Assembly (NCBI GenBank): GCA_031409515.1
Contig: JANNXJ010000016.1
Location: forward strand, 1 to 64,000
DNA length: 64,000 bases
Reading direction: 5' to 3'
From: SHZI01 sp031409515
Lineage (GTDB): Bacteria; Pseudomonadota; Gammaproteobacteria; Steroidobacterales; GCA-2729495
Position 1 is the first letter of the stretch. Each line of letters opens with the position of its first letter. The position numbers were made by a program, and so were the translations under genes. The notes under the pieces were generated by a model. That model was not told where the DNA came from and searched no databases. It was given only the letters and a program-made list of their open reading frames with translations. Shown in pieces: positions 48,877 through 57,795 of this stretch.

Positions 48877-49455
48877 TCAGTTCTCTGTCAGTGGCCGGAT
48901 AGCAATATCGATGGTTTCCCGGGCGCGAAAGATTCGCGAGCGGACCGTGCCAACCGGACAATCCATGGCAACTGCAATCTCCTCATAACTGAGGCCCTCG
49001 ATTTCCCGCAGCAGGATCGCCGTTCGCAGTTCTTCCGGAAGTTCTGCAAGAGCCCGCTCGACGGTCTGGCGTAACTCTTCCTGCATGGCCAGGCCCTCGG
49101 GCCCGTCCTCCTCCCGGAGGTGGGGATTACGCTCAGCACTGTCCGGATCCTGAGAATCAAGCTCGTACTCGACCGGCTTCCGCTGCATCGCAACCAGGTG
49201 GTTCTTCGCCGTGTTGATGGCGATCCGGTAAAGCCACGTGTAGAACGCGCTCTCGCCGCGAAACGCCGGCAGGGCCCGGTAGGCCTTTACAAAAGCCTCC
49301 TGGGAAACATCGAGAGCTTCGGTCTGGTCCCGCACGTAGCGCATGATGAGCTTCAGGATCTTTTGCTGATACTTGAGCACCAGCAGGTCGAAAGCGCGCC
49401 GATCACCTTTTCGGGCTCGCTCTACGAGAAGCTGATCGCCGTCTGTCACTGCCAT
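48877..49455 (-). CDS. rpoE: RNA polymerase sigma-E factor RpoE/AlgU
   Basis: ECF sigma factor for envelope-stress genes. The 192-aa product has region 2 (KYQQKILKLIMRYVRDQTEA, DVSQEAFVKAYRALPAFRG) and region 4 (LPEELRTAILLREIEGLSYE), closely matching AlgU. ATG 49455 is chosen for AGGAC upstream and the known N-terminus. A sigma-E-like promoter lies 48 to 74 bases upstream, which points to autoregulation. Confidence 0.97.
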   Translation of the reverse strand: MAVTDGDQLLVERARKGDRRAFDLLVLKYQQKILKLIMRYVRDQTEALDVSQEAFVKAYRALPAFRGESAFYTWLYRIAINTAKNHLVAMQRKPVEYELDSQDPDSAERNPHLREEDGPEGLAMQEELRQTVERALAELPEELRTAILLREIEGLSYEEIAVAMDCPVGTVRSRIFRARETIDIAIRPLTEN

Positions 49456-49502
49456 GCTTGCTGTCCTGGGTCGGATGGCGAGCGCTGGCAACCTTCAGGC
49501 GA

Positions 49503-49529
49503 GTAGACAGGCCTACCCCCGGAAAGTTC
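49503..49529 (-). promoter_or_regulatory. Sigma-E autoregulatory promoter of rpoE
   Basis: On the minus strand GAACTT (49529-49524), a 16-base spacer and TCTAC (49507-49503) resemble the AlgU/sigma-E consensus (GAACTT-N16/17-TCTGA). Transcription would begin about 40 bases before the rpoE ATG. Self-activation of rpoE is known in relatives; here it is read from motif alone. Confidence 0.6.
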
Positions 49530-49628
49530 GCCCCGCATGACGCGCCTTGCCAACGAGGGCGTTGCGCCAGATGCCCCGAGCAACCTTTGCCGGGCATGGA
49601 GCGACGCAGCGCCAAGCCCCATTCTACG

Positions 49629-50114
49629 TCAAAGGGCCTGAGTGGACCTGTGGGCCGTGAGATACGCCGCAGGGGCAGAATCGTGCCGCAGGCGGACCTG
49701 CAGGCGGCGCCAGCCGTCCGCGGGCAGTTGATCGGGAAATACGATCACCTGACCCTGTCGTCCCGACTGGCAGCTAATCCCCAGACCGATGGCGAGCCCG
49801 GGCAAGACCCACCATCGGACCACAGTGGCCAGCTCCAGGGTCTCCGGCTCCCCCGCCCAGCTGACGGAAAACTGCCCTGCCACCGAGAGGTTAACCCGGG
49901 CTGCATTACCCCGGTGGCCCGGCCACGCGCGCCACGCCTCCCACAGGCCACCAGCAAGGACCAGCAGGGCTGCCAGGGCTCTGAGCTGACCGGCTGGGAA
50001 CCCCAGGTTGACCCCGATCAGGGCCAGAAGAGTGGCACACCCCACGAGAGCAGCGACCCGCCAGCAACCGCGGCGGTCAATGTCGAGACTGAGCAAGAAG
50101 CCGTTGGATGACAT
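49629..50114 (-). CDS. YgfX/CptA-like membrane protein
   Basis: A 161-aa inner-membrane protein with two helices (about 19-57) and a beta-rich cytosolic domain with GQFSVSWAGEPETLELA. The pairing with sdhE, overlapping it by 38 bases, is the ygfY-ygfX arrangement. In E. coli YgfX has been described as a cytoskeleton-inhibiting toxin; weak sequence similarity means the role here is not certain. ATG 50114. Confidence 0.8.
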   Translation of the reverse strand: MSSNGFLLSLDIDRRGCWRVAALVGCATLLALIGVNLGFPAGQLRALAALLVLAGGLWEAWRAWPGHRGNAARVNLSVAGQFSVSWAGEPETLELATVVRWWVLPGLAIGLGISCQSGRQGQVIVFPDQLPADGWRRLQVRLRHDSAPAAYLTAHRSTQAL

Positions 50115-50325
50115 CGTTGAGCGCAGGATCCTCGGCGATCATACGCCCGGCGAGCAAGTCGACAATCTCGGGATCCTGTGCAGAAAGAAGCAGCTCGAAG
50201 GCCGCCTGAACAGGTGGCTCCACCGTCGGGAACTCGCGCTCCAGAAAGCGCACCAGCAGTACGTCCAGCTCCCGCATCCCCCGGCGGCAGCTCCAGCGCA
50301 GGCGGGCCAGACGAGTGGCGTCCAA
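50077..50325 (-). CDS. sdhE: FAD assembly factor SdhE
   Basis: Helps flavinylate SdhA and FrdA. The 82-aa product has the conserved RRGMRELD motif near residues 14-21 (WSCRRGMRELDVLLVRFLER). A TTG start at 50325 aligns M-D with the family N-terminus. Lies 11 bases after sdhB, so the whole sdhCDAB-sdhE-ygfX set is likely one transcript. Confidence 0.93.
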   Translation of the reverse strand: MDATRLARLRWSCRRGMRELDVLLVRFLEREFPTVEPPVQAAFELLLSAQDPEIVDLLAGRMIAEDPALNDVIQRLLAQSRH

Positions 50326-50336
50326 AACCTGCGGGG

Positions 50337-51131
50337 CTAGAGACGACGCTCGGCGAGCAGGCGCTTCGTGGCTGCAATCGCCTTCGCCGGATTCAGATCC
50401 TTGGGACAGGCGTTCGTGCAGTTCATGATGGTATGGCAGCGATACAGCCGGAACGGATCCTCAAGATCATCAAGGCGCGACCCCGTGGCCTCATCCCGCG
50501 TATCAACCAGCCAACGGTAGGCAGCCAGCAGCGCTGCAGGACCCAGGTACCGATCACTGTTCCACCAGTAGCTCGGGCAACTGGTCGAGCAGCAGGCGCA
50601 GAGAATGCACGCAGACGGGCTGTTGATCAGCTCCTGATCTTCCTTGGACTGGAGCCGCTCCCGGTCAGGCGGCGGGGGTGGAGTCCGGGTCTGCAGCCAG
50701 GGCTTGATCGACGCGTACTGGGCGTAGAAGTTGGTGAGGTCCGGAACCAGATCCTTGACCACCGGCAGGTGCGGCAGCGGATAAATCTTCACGTCCCCCT
50801 GAATATCCGCGACAGCCTGGGTGCAGGCCAGCGTATTCACCCCGTCGATATTCATCGCACAGGACCCGCAGATTCCTTCGCGACAGGAACGGCGAAACGT
50901 AAGCGTCGAATCGATCTCGTTCTTGATCTTGATCAGGACATCCAGAACCATCGGTCCGCAGCGACCGGTGTCCACGGAATACGTATCGAGCCGGGGATTC
51001 TCGCCGGTTTCGGGGTCGTACCGGTAAATCCGGAAGTGCCGAACCTTGCCCGGCGCAGAAACATTGCCCGGGGCATCGTGGGTCTTGCCCTTGGCTACGC
51101 GGGACTTGGCGGGGAGGCGAAATTCAGCCAT
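50337..51131 (-). CDS. sdhB: Succinate dehydrogenase iron-sulfur subunit
   Basis: Carries electrons from SdhA to quinone in complex II. The 264-aa product has the 2Fe-2S cysteines in CREGICGSCAMNIDG and the 4Fe-4S/3Fe-4S motifs CILCACCSTSCP and CHTIMNCTNACPKDLNP. The N-terminus is longer than in E. coli SdhB by about 25 residues (MAEFRLPAKSRVAKGKTHD). Confidence 0.97.
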   Translation of the reverse strand: MAEFRLPAKSRVAKGKTHDAPGNVSAPGKVRHFRIYRYDPETGENPRLDTYSVDTGRCGPMVLDVLIKIKNEIDSTLTFRRSCREGICGSCAMNIDGVNTLACTQAVADIQGDVKIYPLPHLPVVKDLVPDLTNFYAQYASIKPWLQTRTPPPPPDRERLQSKEDQELINSPSACILCACCSTSCPSYWWNSDRYLGPAALLAAYRWLVDTRDEATGSRLDDLEDPFRLYRCHTIMNCTNACPKDLNPAKAIAATKRLLAERRL

Positions 51132-51156
51132 GGCTAACTTGAACGCTCCTTTGGCG

Positions 51157-52944
51157 CTAGTACGTTCGCGCCTTCGGCGCGATCGTCTCTACATCGTCGG
51201 TAAGGGTCTGGAGTTTGACCGGTCGGAAATCGAGGCGAACCTGCCCCGCAGCATCAATCCAGGCCAGCGTGTGCTTTAGCCACTGCTCATCGTCCCGGGC
51301 GGGAAAATCCTCCCGGGCATGGGCTCCCCTGCTCTCATGGCGGCGAGCAGCCCCGGTGATGGTAACCATGGCCTGGGCAAGCAGGTTATCGAGCTCCAGT
51401 GTTTCCATGAGATCTGTGTTCCAGATCAGACTGCGATCCATGACCCGAACGTCGCTGAAGGAGGCGTAGCACTGACGCAGCGCCTCGATGCCGGTCCCGA
51501 GGGAGTCACCCGTCCGGAATACGGCGGCGTGCGCCTGCATGATCCGCTGCATCTCAAGCCTGATCTCAGCGGTGCCCCGCGTGCCCTTCGCGTTACGCAG
51601 CCGGTCCAGACGCGTGACGGCCAGGTCGGAGGATTCCGGCCTGAGGGCCTTCTGACGCGTGCCAGCGACTAGCGTTTCGGCGCACCGCTGGGCGGCAGAC
51701 CGACCAAAGACGACCAGGTCGAGGAGTGAGTTGGACCCAAGGCGATTGGCGCCGTGGACCGACACGCAGGCAGCCTCGCCGATGGCCATCAGGCCCGGCA
51801 CCAGGGATTCGGGGTTGCCATTCTTCAGCGTGACGACCTCGCCATGCACGTTGGTAGGAACTCCGCCCATGTTGTAGTGGACGGTCGGCAGCACGGGAAT
51901 CGGCTCCCGCGTGACATCTATGCCCGCAAAAATACGCGCAGTCTCGGCAATCCCCGGCAACCGCTCCTGGATGACACCGGGGCCAAGGTGCTCGAGATGG
52001 AGAAATATGTGGTCCTTGTCGGGACCGACGCCACGGCCTTCCCTGATCTCGATGGTCATGGCTCGACTGACCACATCCCGGGACGCCAGGTCCTTGGCGT
52101 TCGGCGCATAGCGCTCCATGAACCGGTCACCGGCCGAATTGGTCAGGTAGCCACCCTCGCCGCGAGCCCCCTCCGTAATGAGACACCCTGAACCATAGAT
52201 GCCCGTCGGATGGAACTGAACGAACTCCATGTCCTGCAGCGGTAGTCCGGCCCGGAGAGCCATGGCGCTGCCATCGCCAGTGCAGGTATGGGCTGAGGTG
52301 CAGGAGAAGTAGGCGCGGCCATAGCCGCCAGTGGCGAGAATGGTGCGCTGGGCACGAAACCGGTGCAGCTGGCCTGTAGCCATCTCCAGAGCCACCACAC
52401 CCCTGCACTCGCCATCCTCCATCAGCAGGTCAATGGCAAAGAACTCGATGAAGAAATTCGCCTGGTGCTTCAGCGACTGCTGATAAAGCGTATGCAGCAT
52501 CGCATGACCGGTGCGATCCGCCGCCGCACAGGTGCGCTGCGCGGTGCCCTTGCCGAAATCCGTCGTCATGCCGCCAAAGGGCCGCTGATAGATCTTTCCT
52601 TCTTCCGTTCGGGAGAACGGGACACCATAGTGCTCGAGTTCCACCACAGCAGCCGGGGCCTCCTTGCACATGTACTCAATCGCATCCTGGTCCCCGAGCC
52701 AGTCGGAGCCCTTGACCGTGTCGTACATGTGCCAGCGCCAGTCGTCTTTCCCCATGTTGCCCAGGGCCGCACTGATGCCGCCCTGAGCAGCGACGGTGTG
52801 ACTGCGCGTCGGAAAAACCTTGGTCAGACAGGCAGTGGACAAGCCCGCCTCGGACAGCCCTACCGTCGCGCGGAGCCCTGCCCCTCCTGCGCCAACAACG
52901 ACTACATCGTAGGTGTGATCAATGAAGGTGTAGGACGGGGTCAT
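51157..52944 (-). CDS. sdhA: Succinate dehydrogenase flavoprotein subunit
   Basis: FAD-bearing catalytic subunit of complex II. The 595-aa product begins MTPSYTFIDHTYDVVVVGAG with the dinucleotide fold (GAGGAGLRAT) and the flavin-linked histidine in TRSHTVAAQGG. RLGSNSLLDLVVFGRSAA is present near the end. ATG 52944 overlaps the sdhD stop by four bases; the frame to 53262 is sdhD out of frame. Confidence 0.97.
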   Translation of the reverse strand: MTPSYTFIDHTYDVVVVGAGGAGLRATVGLSEAGLSTACLTKVFPTRSHTVAAQGGISAALGNMGKDDWRWHMYDTVKGSDWLGDQDAIEYMCKEAPAAVVELEHYGVPFSRTEEGKIYQRPFGGMTTDFGKGTAQRTCAAADRTGHAMLHTLYQQSLKHQANFFIEFFAIDLLMEDGECRGVVALEMATGQLHRFRAQRTILATGGYGRAYFSCTSAHTCTGDGSAMALRAGLPLQDMEFVQFHPTGIYGSGCLITEGARGEGGYLTNSAGDRFMERYAPNAKDLASRDVVSRAMTIEIREGRGVGPDKDHIFLHLEHLGPGVIQERLPGIAETARIFAGIDVTREPIPVLPTVHYNMGGVPTNVHGEVVTLKNGNPESLVPGLMAIGEAACVSVHGANRLGSNSLLDLVVFGRSAAQRCAETLVAGTRQKALRPESSDLAVTRLDRLRNAKGTRGTAEIRLEMQRIMQAHAAVFRTGDSLGTGIEALRQCYASFSDVRVMDRSLIWNTDLMETLELDNLLAQAMVTITGAARRHESRGAHAREDFPARDDEQWLKHTLAWIDAAGQVRLDFRPVKLQTLTDDVETIAPKARTY

Positions 52945-53327
52945 AGGGGCGCTCTGGTAGCAATCAGAAACACGGCAAGAATCCCAGCCACGGCCAGAGC
53001 GATGTGCGCCAGGCGCAGGATGATCAGCGTCAGCGTCCGCTGCAGCGGAGCGTGAACGTAATCCTCGACGACAACCTGTGTACCGAGGCTGGAGTGGTAG
53101 ACCAGGGCAATAACCAGAAGTACCAGCAGCACCGCGTGGAGTGGAGCCGCAACCCAGGCTGTGACCGCATAAAAATCCAGCGCGGGAAACGCCAGCAACG
53201 ACACGGCAAACCATAGCGTAAGCGGGACCAGAGCGATCGCGGAGAGGCGCTGGCCAAGCCAATGTTCGGTGCCGGTACCGGATGAGCCGAGTCCGAGTAC
53301 ACGGCCGAGTGGGGATTTAAGGCTCAT
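52941..53327 (-). CDS. sdhD: Succinate dehydrogenase membrane anchor SdhD
   Basis: Hydrophobic anchor of complex II with three membrane helices in 128 aa (about 26-50, 58-80, 99-122). GTEHWLGQRLSAIALVPLTL and the YHSSLGTQVVVEDYVH segment fit SdhD, whose helix II histidine ligates heme b. Overlaps sdhC by four bases. Confidence 0.93.
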   Translation of the reverse strand: MSLKSPLGRVLGLGSSGTGTEHWLGQRLSAIALVPLTLWFAVSLLAFPALDFYAVTAWVAAPLHAVLLVLLVIALVYHSSLGTQVVVEDYVHAPLQRTLTLIILRLAHIALAVAGILAVFLIATRAPL

Positions 53328-53740
53328 TCCACCACCCCGGTGAGGGCCAGGACCCAGAAAATGACCGTGAGCAGACTGGCGGCTGCGACAACCGCAAGAC
53401 CAGACCTGCGGGCCACCTCCTTCTCAAAGCCGTAGCCCGCGTCCCAGCCGAGATGCCGAAGACCGTTACACAGGTGGTAAAAAAAACAGAAGGTCCAGCC
53501 GACAAGAAATACCTGGCCCGGAAGACTGGTCAGCACCCAGTTGGCCGCCGCATAGGCTGCCTGACCAGAGGCCAGGGCGAGCAGCCAACCAACCAGTGCC
53601 AGGCCGCCAAGAGTCAAAGCGACGCCGGTGAGTCGATGCAGGATCGACAGCGTGTTACTGATCTGCCACCGGTAAACCTGCAGATGCGGGGACAGAGGTC
53701 GCGACGGGGGTCGCGAGCCTGGCCGCGATACTTGGGACAT
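53324..53740 (-). CDS. sdhC: Succinate dehydrogenase cytochrome b556 subunit
   Basis: Second membrane anchor. The 138-aa product has RPLSPHLQVYRWQISNTLSI followed by LHRLTG, and FLVGWTFCFFYHLCNGLRHL with the heme histidine; three helices. ATG 53740 has GGAG seven bases upstream. It is the first gene of the operon; transcription must begin in the 267-base gap to ygfZ. Confidence 0.95.
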   Translation of the reverse strand: MSQVSRPGSRPPSRPLSPHLQVYRWQISNTLSILHRLTGVALTLGGLALVGWLLALASGQAAYAAANWVLTSLPGQVFLVGWTFCFFYHLCNGLRHLGWDAGYGFEKEVARRSGLAVVAAASLLTVIFWVLALTGVVE

Positions 53741-54007
53741 GGGGTACTCCACTCAGAAGTCGATGCAGCGGCCGCCACGCTCCCAATCCCCGAAACGAGT
53801 GGGGTCGGGGCCTGTCGGCCCCCCGATCTCCCGGGGCGGCCGGCAAGGAAGGGAAATACAGGGCTCTGGTACCGTCAGGCCAGCCATGGCGGAGTCGCTC
53901 ACCGGGGGCTCAACGTGTCGGGATTCAGTCACCGAATTATTGTGCCAGAATGAACGCCTTATCTCCACACCGGGCACCTGCTAACTGCCCATAATCCAAG
54001 GCTTTCA
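53741..54007. other. Divergent region between sdhC and ygfZ
   Basis: A 267-base gap that must hold promoters in both directions. The sdhC side has a GC-rich inverted repeat near 53808-53824 (GGGGCC and GGCCCC around TGTC), which would be in the sdh leader. I could not identify a convincing -35/-10 pair on either strand. Confidence 0.4.
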
Positions 54008-54853
54008 GTGCTCCGCAGCGTTGTTCTGGATGATCTCCGCCTCCTCGCCGTCAGCGGACCCGAGCGCGTCAGTCTCCTCCAGGGCCAGCTCACTCAGGAC
54101 GTGGCCAGAGCTCGGGCAGACGCGACTGTGATGACTGGCTGGGCAGACCCCAAGGGGCGCCTGCTGTTTGCCGGGCACTTCTTCACCACGGTTGCCGGCG
54201 GAGAGGATGCTCTGGCCCTGCTGGTGCCAACGGATCTCGCTGAGGCAGCCCTGAAAAGAGCCCGCATGTATGTCCTGCGCGCGAAAGCCTCTGCAACGCT
54301 GCTCGACACACCCGTGGTTGGCCTGATGGGCGCACCGGACGTATCCGCGCCGGGACAACTCGTGCGCGTCCTGGGTGACCGCCAGCGGCACCTCTACCTG
54401 GCGGGTTCTGCAGAAGGCCGCGGGATTGACGCCACTCCGGGGCCGCGCGCACTGTGGCAACTGGCAGACATTGCAGCGGGTATCCCGACCGTCGGCGCGA
54501 CCACCAGCGGCGAGTTTGTGCCGCAGATGGTAAATCTGGATTTGCTCGACGGGATCAGCTTCACGAAGGGTTGCTACACCGGCCAGGAGATTGTAGCCAG
54601 GATGAAGTACCTCGGTCGGGTGAAGCGCCGCATGTTGCGCTTCTCGGCGGCTGGCGCCCCACCCGTTGCGGGCCAGGTTCTGTACGGGGAGCGCGGGGTC
54701 GTCGGTCAGGTCGTCAGTGCAGCCCCTGCGACTGCTGGCTGTGAGTTCCTGGCAGTGATTGTGCTGGACGACCTACCGGGCCCGTTCTTCCTCGACGAGG
54801 CCAGACACCAGCCCGTCCTGCACCTTGAACTCCCCTACGAACTCCCCCTGTAG
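54008..54853 (+). CDS. ygfZ: YgfZ/GcvT-domain folate-binding protein
   Basis: Folate-dependent protein needed for iron-sulfur enzyme activity. The 281-aa product has the signature KGCYTGQE near residue 190 and the preceding VPQMVNLDLLDGISFTKG segment. GTG start at 54008; the mature frame begins MLRSVVLDDLRLLAVSGPER. The stop TAG is supplied by the REP-like element 54849-54870. Confidence 0.92.
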   Translation: MLRSVVLDDLRLLAVSGPERVSLLQGQLTQDVARARADATVMTGWADPKGRLLFAGHFFTTVAGGEDALALLVPTDLAEAALKRARMYVLRAKASATLLDTPVVGLMGAPDVSAPGQLVRVLGDRQRHLYLAGSAEGRGIDATPGPRALWQLADIAAGIPTVGATTSGEFVPQMVNLDLLDGISFTKGCYTGQEIVARMKYLGRVKRRMLRFSAAGAPPVAGQVLYGERGVVGQVVSAAPATAGCEFLAVIVLDDLPGPFFLDEARHQPVLHLELPYELPL

Positions 54854-54870
54854 GAGCGCCTCCAGGCGCG
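54849..54870 (+). repeat. REP-like palindrome 1
   Basis: TGTAGGAGCGCC (54849-54860), loop TCCA and GGCGCG form the palindrome head of REP elements known from Pseudomonas and relatives. It fills the gap between the convergent ygfZ and small conserved gene. The TAG at 54851-54853 in GTAGGAG is the ygfZ stop codon. Confidence 0.6.
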
Positions 54871-54874
54871 CCCC

Positions 54875-55141
54875 CTAATGCGGCCGTGATTTCCTGAGCG
54901 CGGGATTCAGTCGATCAAGGTCCACCTTGACCTGCTCCGGCGTGCGCTCGTAGACGATTTCCCGCCCCTTGATCGAGCCTGAGTAGGCCTTACCATTCCG
55001 GGTGGGCAACAGCTCACAACGCACGTTGTGGATACCCGTACCAAGTACGACCTCGATGCGCTCAGGCCGCTTGCTGAGAACCACCACCTCGATCACCTGA
55101 TCGCTCTCGGTAATCCGGACCTTTATCTTTTCGTCGTCCAT
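54875..55141 (-). CDS. Small conserved protein of unknown function
   Basis: An 88-aa cytosolic protein, MDDEKIKVRITESDQVIEVV at the start, with RNGKAYSGSIKGREIVYERT and a helix ending LDRLNPALRKSRPH. I recognise no family. It has no signal peptide or membrane segment and looks like a small compact beta domain with a C-terminal helix. It is the next minus-strand gene after lysS and is bracketed by two REP-like elements. Confidence 0.7.
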   Translation of the reverse strand: MDDEKIKVRITESDQVIEVVVLSKRPERIEVVLGTGIHNVRCELLPTRNGKAYSGSIKGREIVYERTPEQVKVDLDRLNPALRKSRPH

Positions 55142-55160
55142 GCACCCTCCGGGTGTTTGT

Positions 55161-55186
55161 GTCGCGCATGAATGCGCTCCTACAAA
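55161..55186 (-). repeat. REP-like palindrome 2
   Basis: On the minus strand TTTGTAGGAGCGCAT and the matching ATGCGCGAC form a palindrome (GCGCAT-TC-ATGCGC). The TAG in GTAGGAG (55182-55180) is the stop codon of lysS. It is in inverted orientation to palindrome 1, about 310 bases away. Confidence 0.6.
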
Positions 55187-56667
55187 GCTGCGTCTCGCAG
55201 GTGGGGGAATAACAGCACGTCACGAATCGACGCCTGGTTGGCGACAAACATAACCAGGCGGTCGACCCCGATGCCAAGCCCCGCAGTTGGAGGCATGCCG
55301 TACTCCAAGGCTGTAATGTAGTCCGAATCGTAGAACATAGCCTCCTCGTCGCCCGAGTCCTTCTGTGCGACCTGAGAGCGGAAGCGCTCAGCCTGGTCTT
55401 CAGGATCATTCAGCTCCGAGAAGCCATTGGCCAGCTCACGGCCATTGATGAAAAACTCAAACCGGTCAGTCAGGAACGGGTCTGAATCAGACCGTCGTGC
55501 CAGCGGAGAGACCTCAGCCGGATAACCGGTAACAAAGGTCGGCTCCAGCAACTGATGCTCAGCCGTCTTCTCGAAGATCTCGATCAGCAGCTTGCCCGCA
55601 CCAAACGCCGCCTTGACGGGGATGCCGAGACTGCCGCACACGCCCTGCAGATAAGGTACATCCCGGAGGCGGCTCGCCGCGATGCCCGGGGCATACTGCA
55701 GGACAGCCTCCTCCACCGAGAGCTGCCGGAATGGCGTAGCCAGGTCGTAGGTCGCGCCCTGGTACTCCACCCTCGTCGTACCCAGAACATGGACGGCGAG
55801 GCTGCGCAGCAGGTTCTCCAGCATCTCGATCAGGGTCCGGTAGTCTGCATAAGCGATATACAACTCGAGCATCGTGAATTCGGGATTGTGCTGGGTCGAG
55901 ACGCCCTCGTTACGGAAGTTGCGGTTCAGTTCGTAGACCCGTTCAAAGCCACCCACGACGAGCCGCTTGAGGTAGAGCTCGGGCGCCACGCGCAGGTAAA
56001 GCTGCCGGTCCAGCGCATTGTGATGGGTAATGAACGGTCGGGCAGCCGCGCCACCCGGAATCGACTGCATCATCGGCGTCTCAACCTCGAGGAAATCCAT
56101 AGCGTCGAGATAGGAGCGAAGAAACTGCACTACCCGGGTGCGGACGAGGAAGACCCGGCGGGTCTCTTCATTGACGATCAGGTCCACATACCGCTGGCGG
56201 TACCGAACCTCCTGATCAGTCAGGCCGTGAAACTTTTCCGGGAGTGGCTGCAGGGACTTGGTCAACAAGGTCAGTTCCGTGGCCCTTACGCTCAGCTCCC
56301 CGGTCTTGGTCCGAAACATCAGGCCGCGCACCCCGACGATGTCGCCGAGATCAAGGCTCTTGAACCCCGCATAGCTCTCTTCGCCCAGGGTCTCCCGCTG
56401 CAAAAAGACCTGGATCTGGCCTGAGCGGTCCTGCAGCGTCGCAAAACTCGCCTTGCCCATGATGCGCTTGGTCAGCATCCGCCCACCGACCAGAACCTCG
56501 ACGGGCTCAGCCTCCAGGGACTCATTGCTGTAGTCGGCATAAACGGCGTGCAACTGGCCCGCCAGGGCGCTGCGCCGGAAGGCGTTCGGGAAACGGAACC
56601 CGCTGGCTCGCAACTCGGCCAGTTTGCGCCGGCGCTCGGCAACGAGCTTGTTGTCATCCTGAGTCAT
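55180..56667 (-). CDS. lysS: Lysyl-tRNA synthetase (class II)
   Basis: Charges tRNA-Lys. The 495-aa product has the N-terminal OB-fold (VEVLVGGRMLTKRIMGKASF), class II motif 2 (RNEGVSTQHNPEFTMLELY) and motif 3 (GIGVDRLVMF). Its stop codon TAG belongs to a REP-like element, so the natural C-terminus could have been different before that element inserted. Ends two bases from prfB. Confidence 0.97.
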   Translation of the reverse strand: MTQDDNKLVAERRRKLAELRASGFRFPNAFRRSALAGQLHAVYADYSNESLEAEPVEVLVGGRMLTKRIMGKASFATLQDRSGQIQVFLQRETLGEESYAGFKSLDLGDIVGVRGLMFRTKTGELSVRATELTLLTKSLQPLPEKFHGLTDQEVRYRQRYVDLIVNEETRRVFLVRTRVVQFLRSYLDAMDFLEVETPMMQSIPGGAAARPFITHHNALDRQLYLRVAPELYLKRLVVGGFERVYELNRNFRNEGVSTQHNPEFTMLELYIAYADYRTLIEMLENLLRSLAVHVLGTTRVEYQGATYDLATPFRQLSVEEAVLQYAPGIAASRLRDVPYLQGVCGSLGIPVKAAFGAGKLLIEIFEKTAEHQLLEPTFVTGYPAEVSPLARRSDSDPFLTDRFEFFINGRELANGFSELNDPEDQAERFRSQVAQKDSGDEEAMFYDSDYITALEYGMPPTAGLGIGVDRLVMFVANQASIRDVLLFPHLRDAAL

Positions 56668-56669
56668 CG

Positions 56670-57765
56670 TCAGAGGCCCTGTTTGAGACTTGCTGCTATG
56701 AATTTTGTCAGGTCCCCGTCGAGAACCTTGTCGGGCGTGCTGGATTCAACCCCCGTCCGGAGATCCTTGACGCGGGACTGATCGAGAACGTACGACCGGA
56801 TCTGCTGACCCCACCCGACATCCGACTTGGTGTCCTCGAGTGCCTGGGCTTCGGCGCGCCGTTTCTGCTCCTCAAGTTCATACAGCTTGGCGCGCATCTG
56901 CTTGAGAGCGGTAGCTCGGTTCTTGTGCTGGGAGCGCTCGCTCTGGCACTGGACCACGGTATTCGTCGGCACATGGGTTATCCGCACCGCTGATTCAGTC
57001 TTGTTGACGTGCTGCCCCCCGGCACCACTGGCGCGGTAGACATCGATCCTGAGATCGGACGGGTCAATCTCGATCTGGATGTCATCGTCGATTTCCGGGG
57101 AGACAAAGACCGCTGCGAAGGAGGTATGGCGGCGGTTGCCTGAATCAAAGGGGGACTTGCGTACCAGGCGGTGCACGCCGGTCTCGGTCCGGAGCCAGCC
57201 GTAAGCGTAGGGCCCTACCACGTGAATGGTGGCGCTCTTGATGCCGGCCACCTCACCCGCAGAAGCCTCAATCATTTCGCCCGAAAAACCGTTTGACTCC
57301 GCGTACTTGAGGTACATCCTGAGCAGCATGGCGGCCCAGTCCTGCGCCTCCGTGCCGCCAGCGCCAGCCTGGATGTCCAGAAAGGCATTCGATGCGTCGA
57401 GCTTGCCGGCGAACATCCTGGAGAACTCCAGTTGCTCGACGTCAGCACTGACACCTTTCAGATCGCGCAGCACCTCGTCGACGGTCCCCTCATCGTTCTC
57501 TTCTTCTGCGAGTTCGAGGAGCCCTGCTGAGTCCTCAAGAGCGCGATCAATCTTCTCGATGCGGGCGACGACAGCCTCAAGGTCAGATTGCTCCTTGCCC
57601 AGGGTCTGGGCCCGGGAGGGATCATTCCAGACGGCAGGATCCTGGAGCGCCTCGCGAACCTCGCTCAGCCGGCGGAGCTTGGCGTCGAAGTCAAAGATAC
57701 CCCCTGAGAGCGCCGCTGCGCTCACGGAGGTCGCGGATAGAAAGCTTGATCTGGGCAGTTTCCAT
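56670..57765 (-). CDS. prfB: Peptide chain release factor 2 (programmed +1 frameshift)
   Basis: Recognises UGA and UAA stops. The message begins at ATG 57765 with a 24-codon lead frame (METAQIKLSI, then RDLRERSGALRGYL) that ends at UGA (57693-57691) and shifts +1 at CUU UGA C to continue in frame to 56670, giving about 364 aa. The internal AGGGGG Shine-Dalgarno-like sequence sits three bases before the slip codon. The GGQ catalytic motif (SGAGGQHVNK) and the SPF stop-reading motif (RKSPFDSG) are present. Confidence 0.95.
57690..57705 (-). promoter_or_regulatory. prfB programmed frameshift site
   Basis: On the minus strand AGGGGG (57705-57700), UAU, CUU, UGA, C is the classical RF2 autoregulatory site. 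Low RF2 lets ribosomes slip past UGA; high RF2 ends translation. The sequence is essentially the E. coli site. Confidence 0.93.
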
Positions 57766-57795
57766 AGTCTGGCGTCATGCGGGAAAACCGCGATG

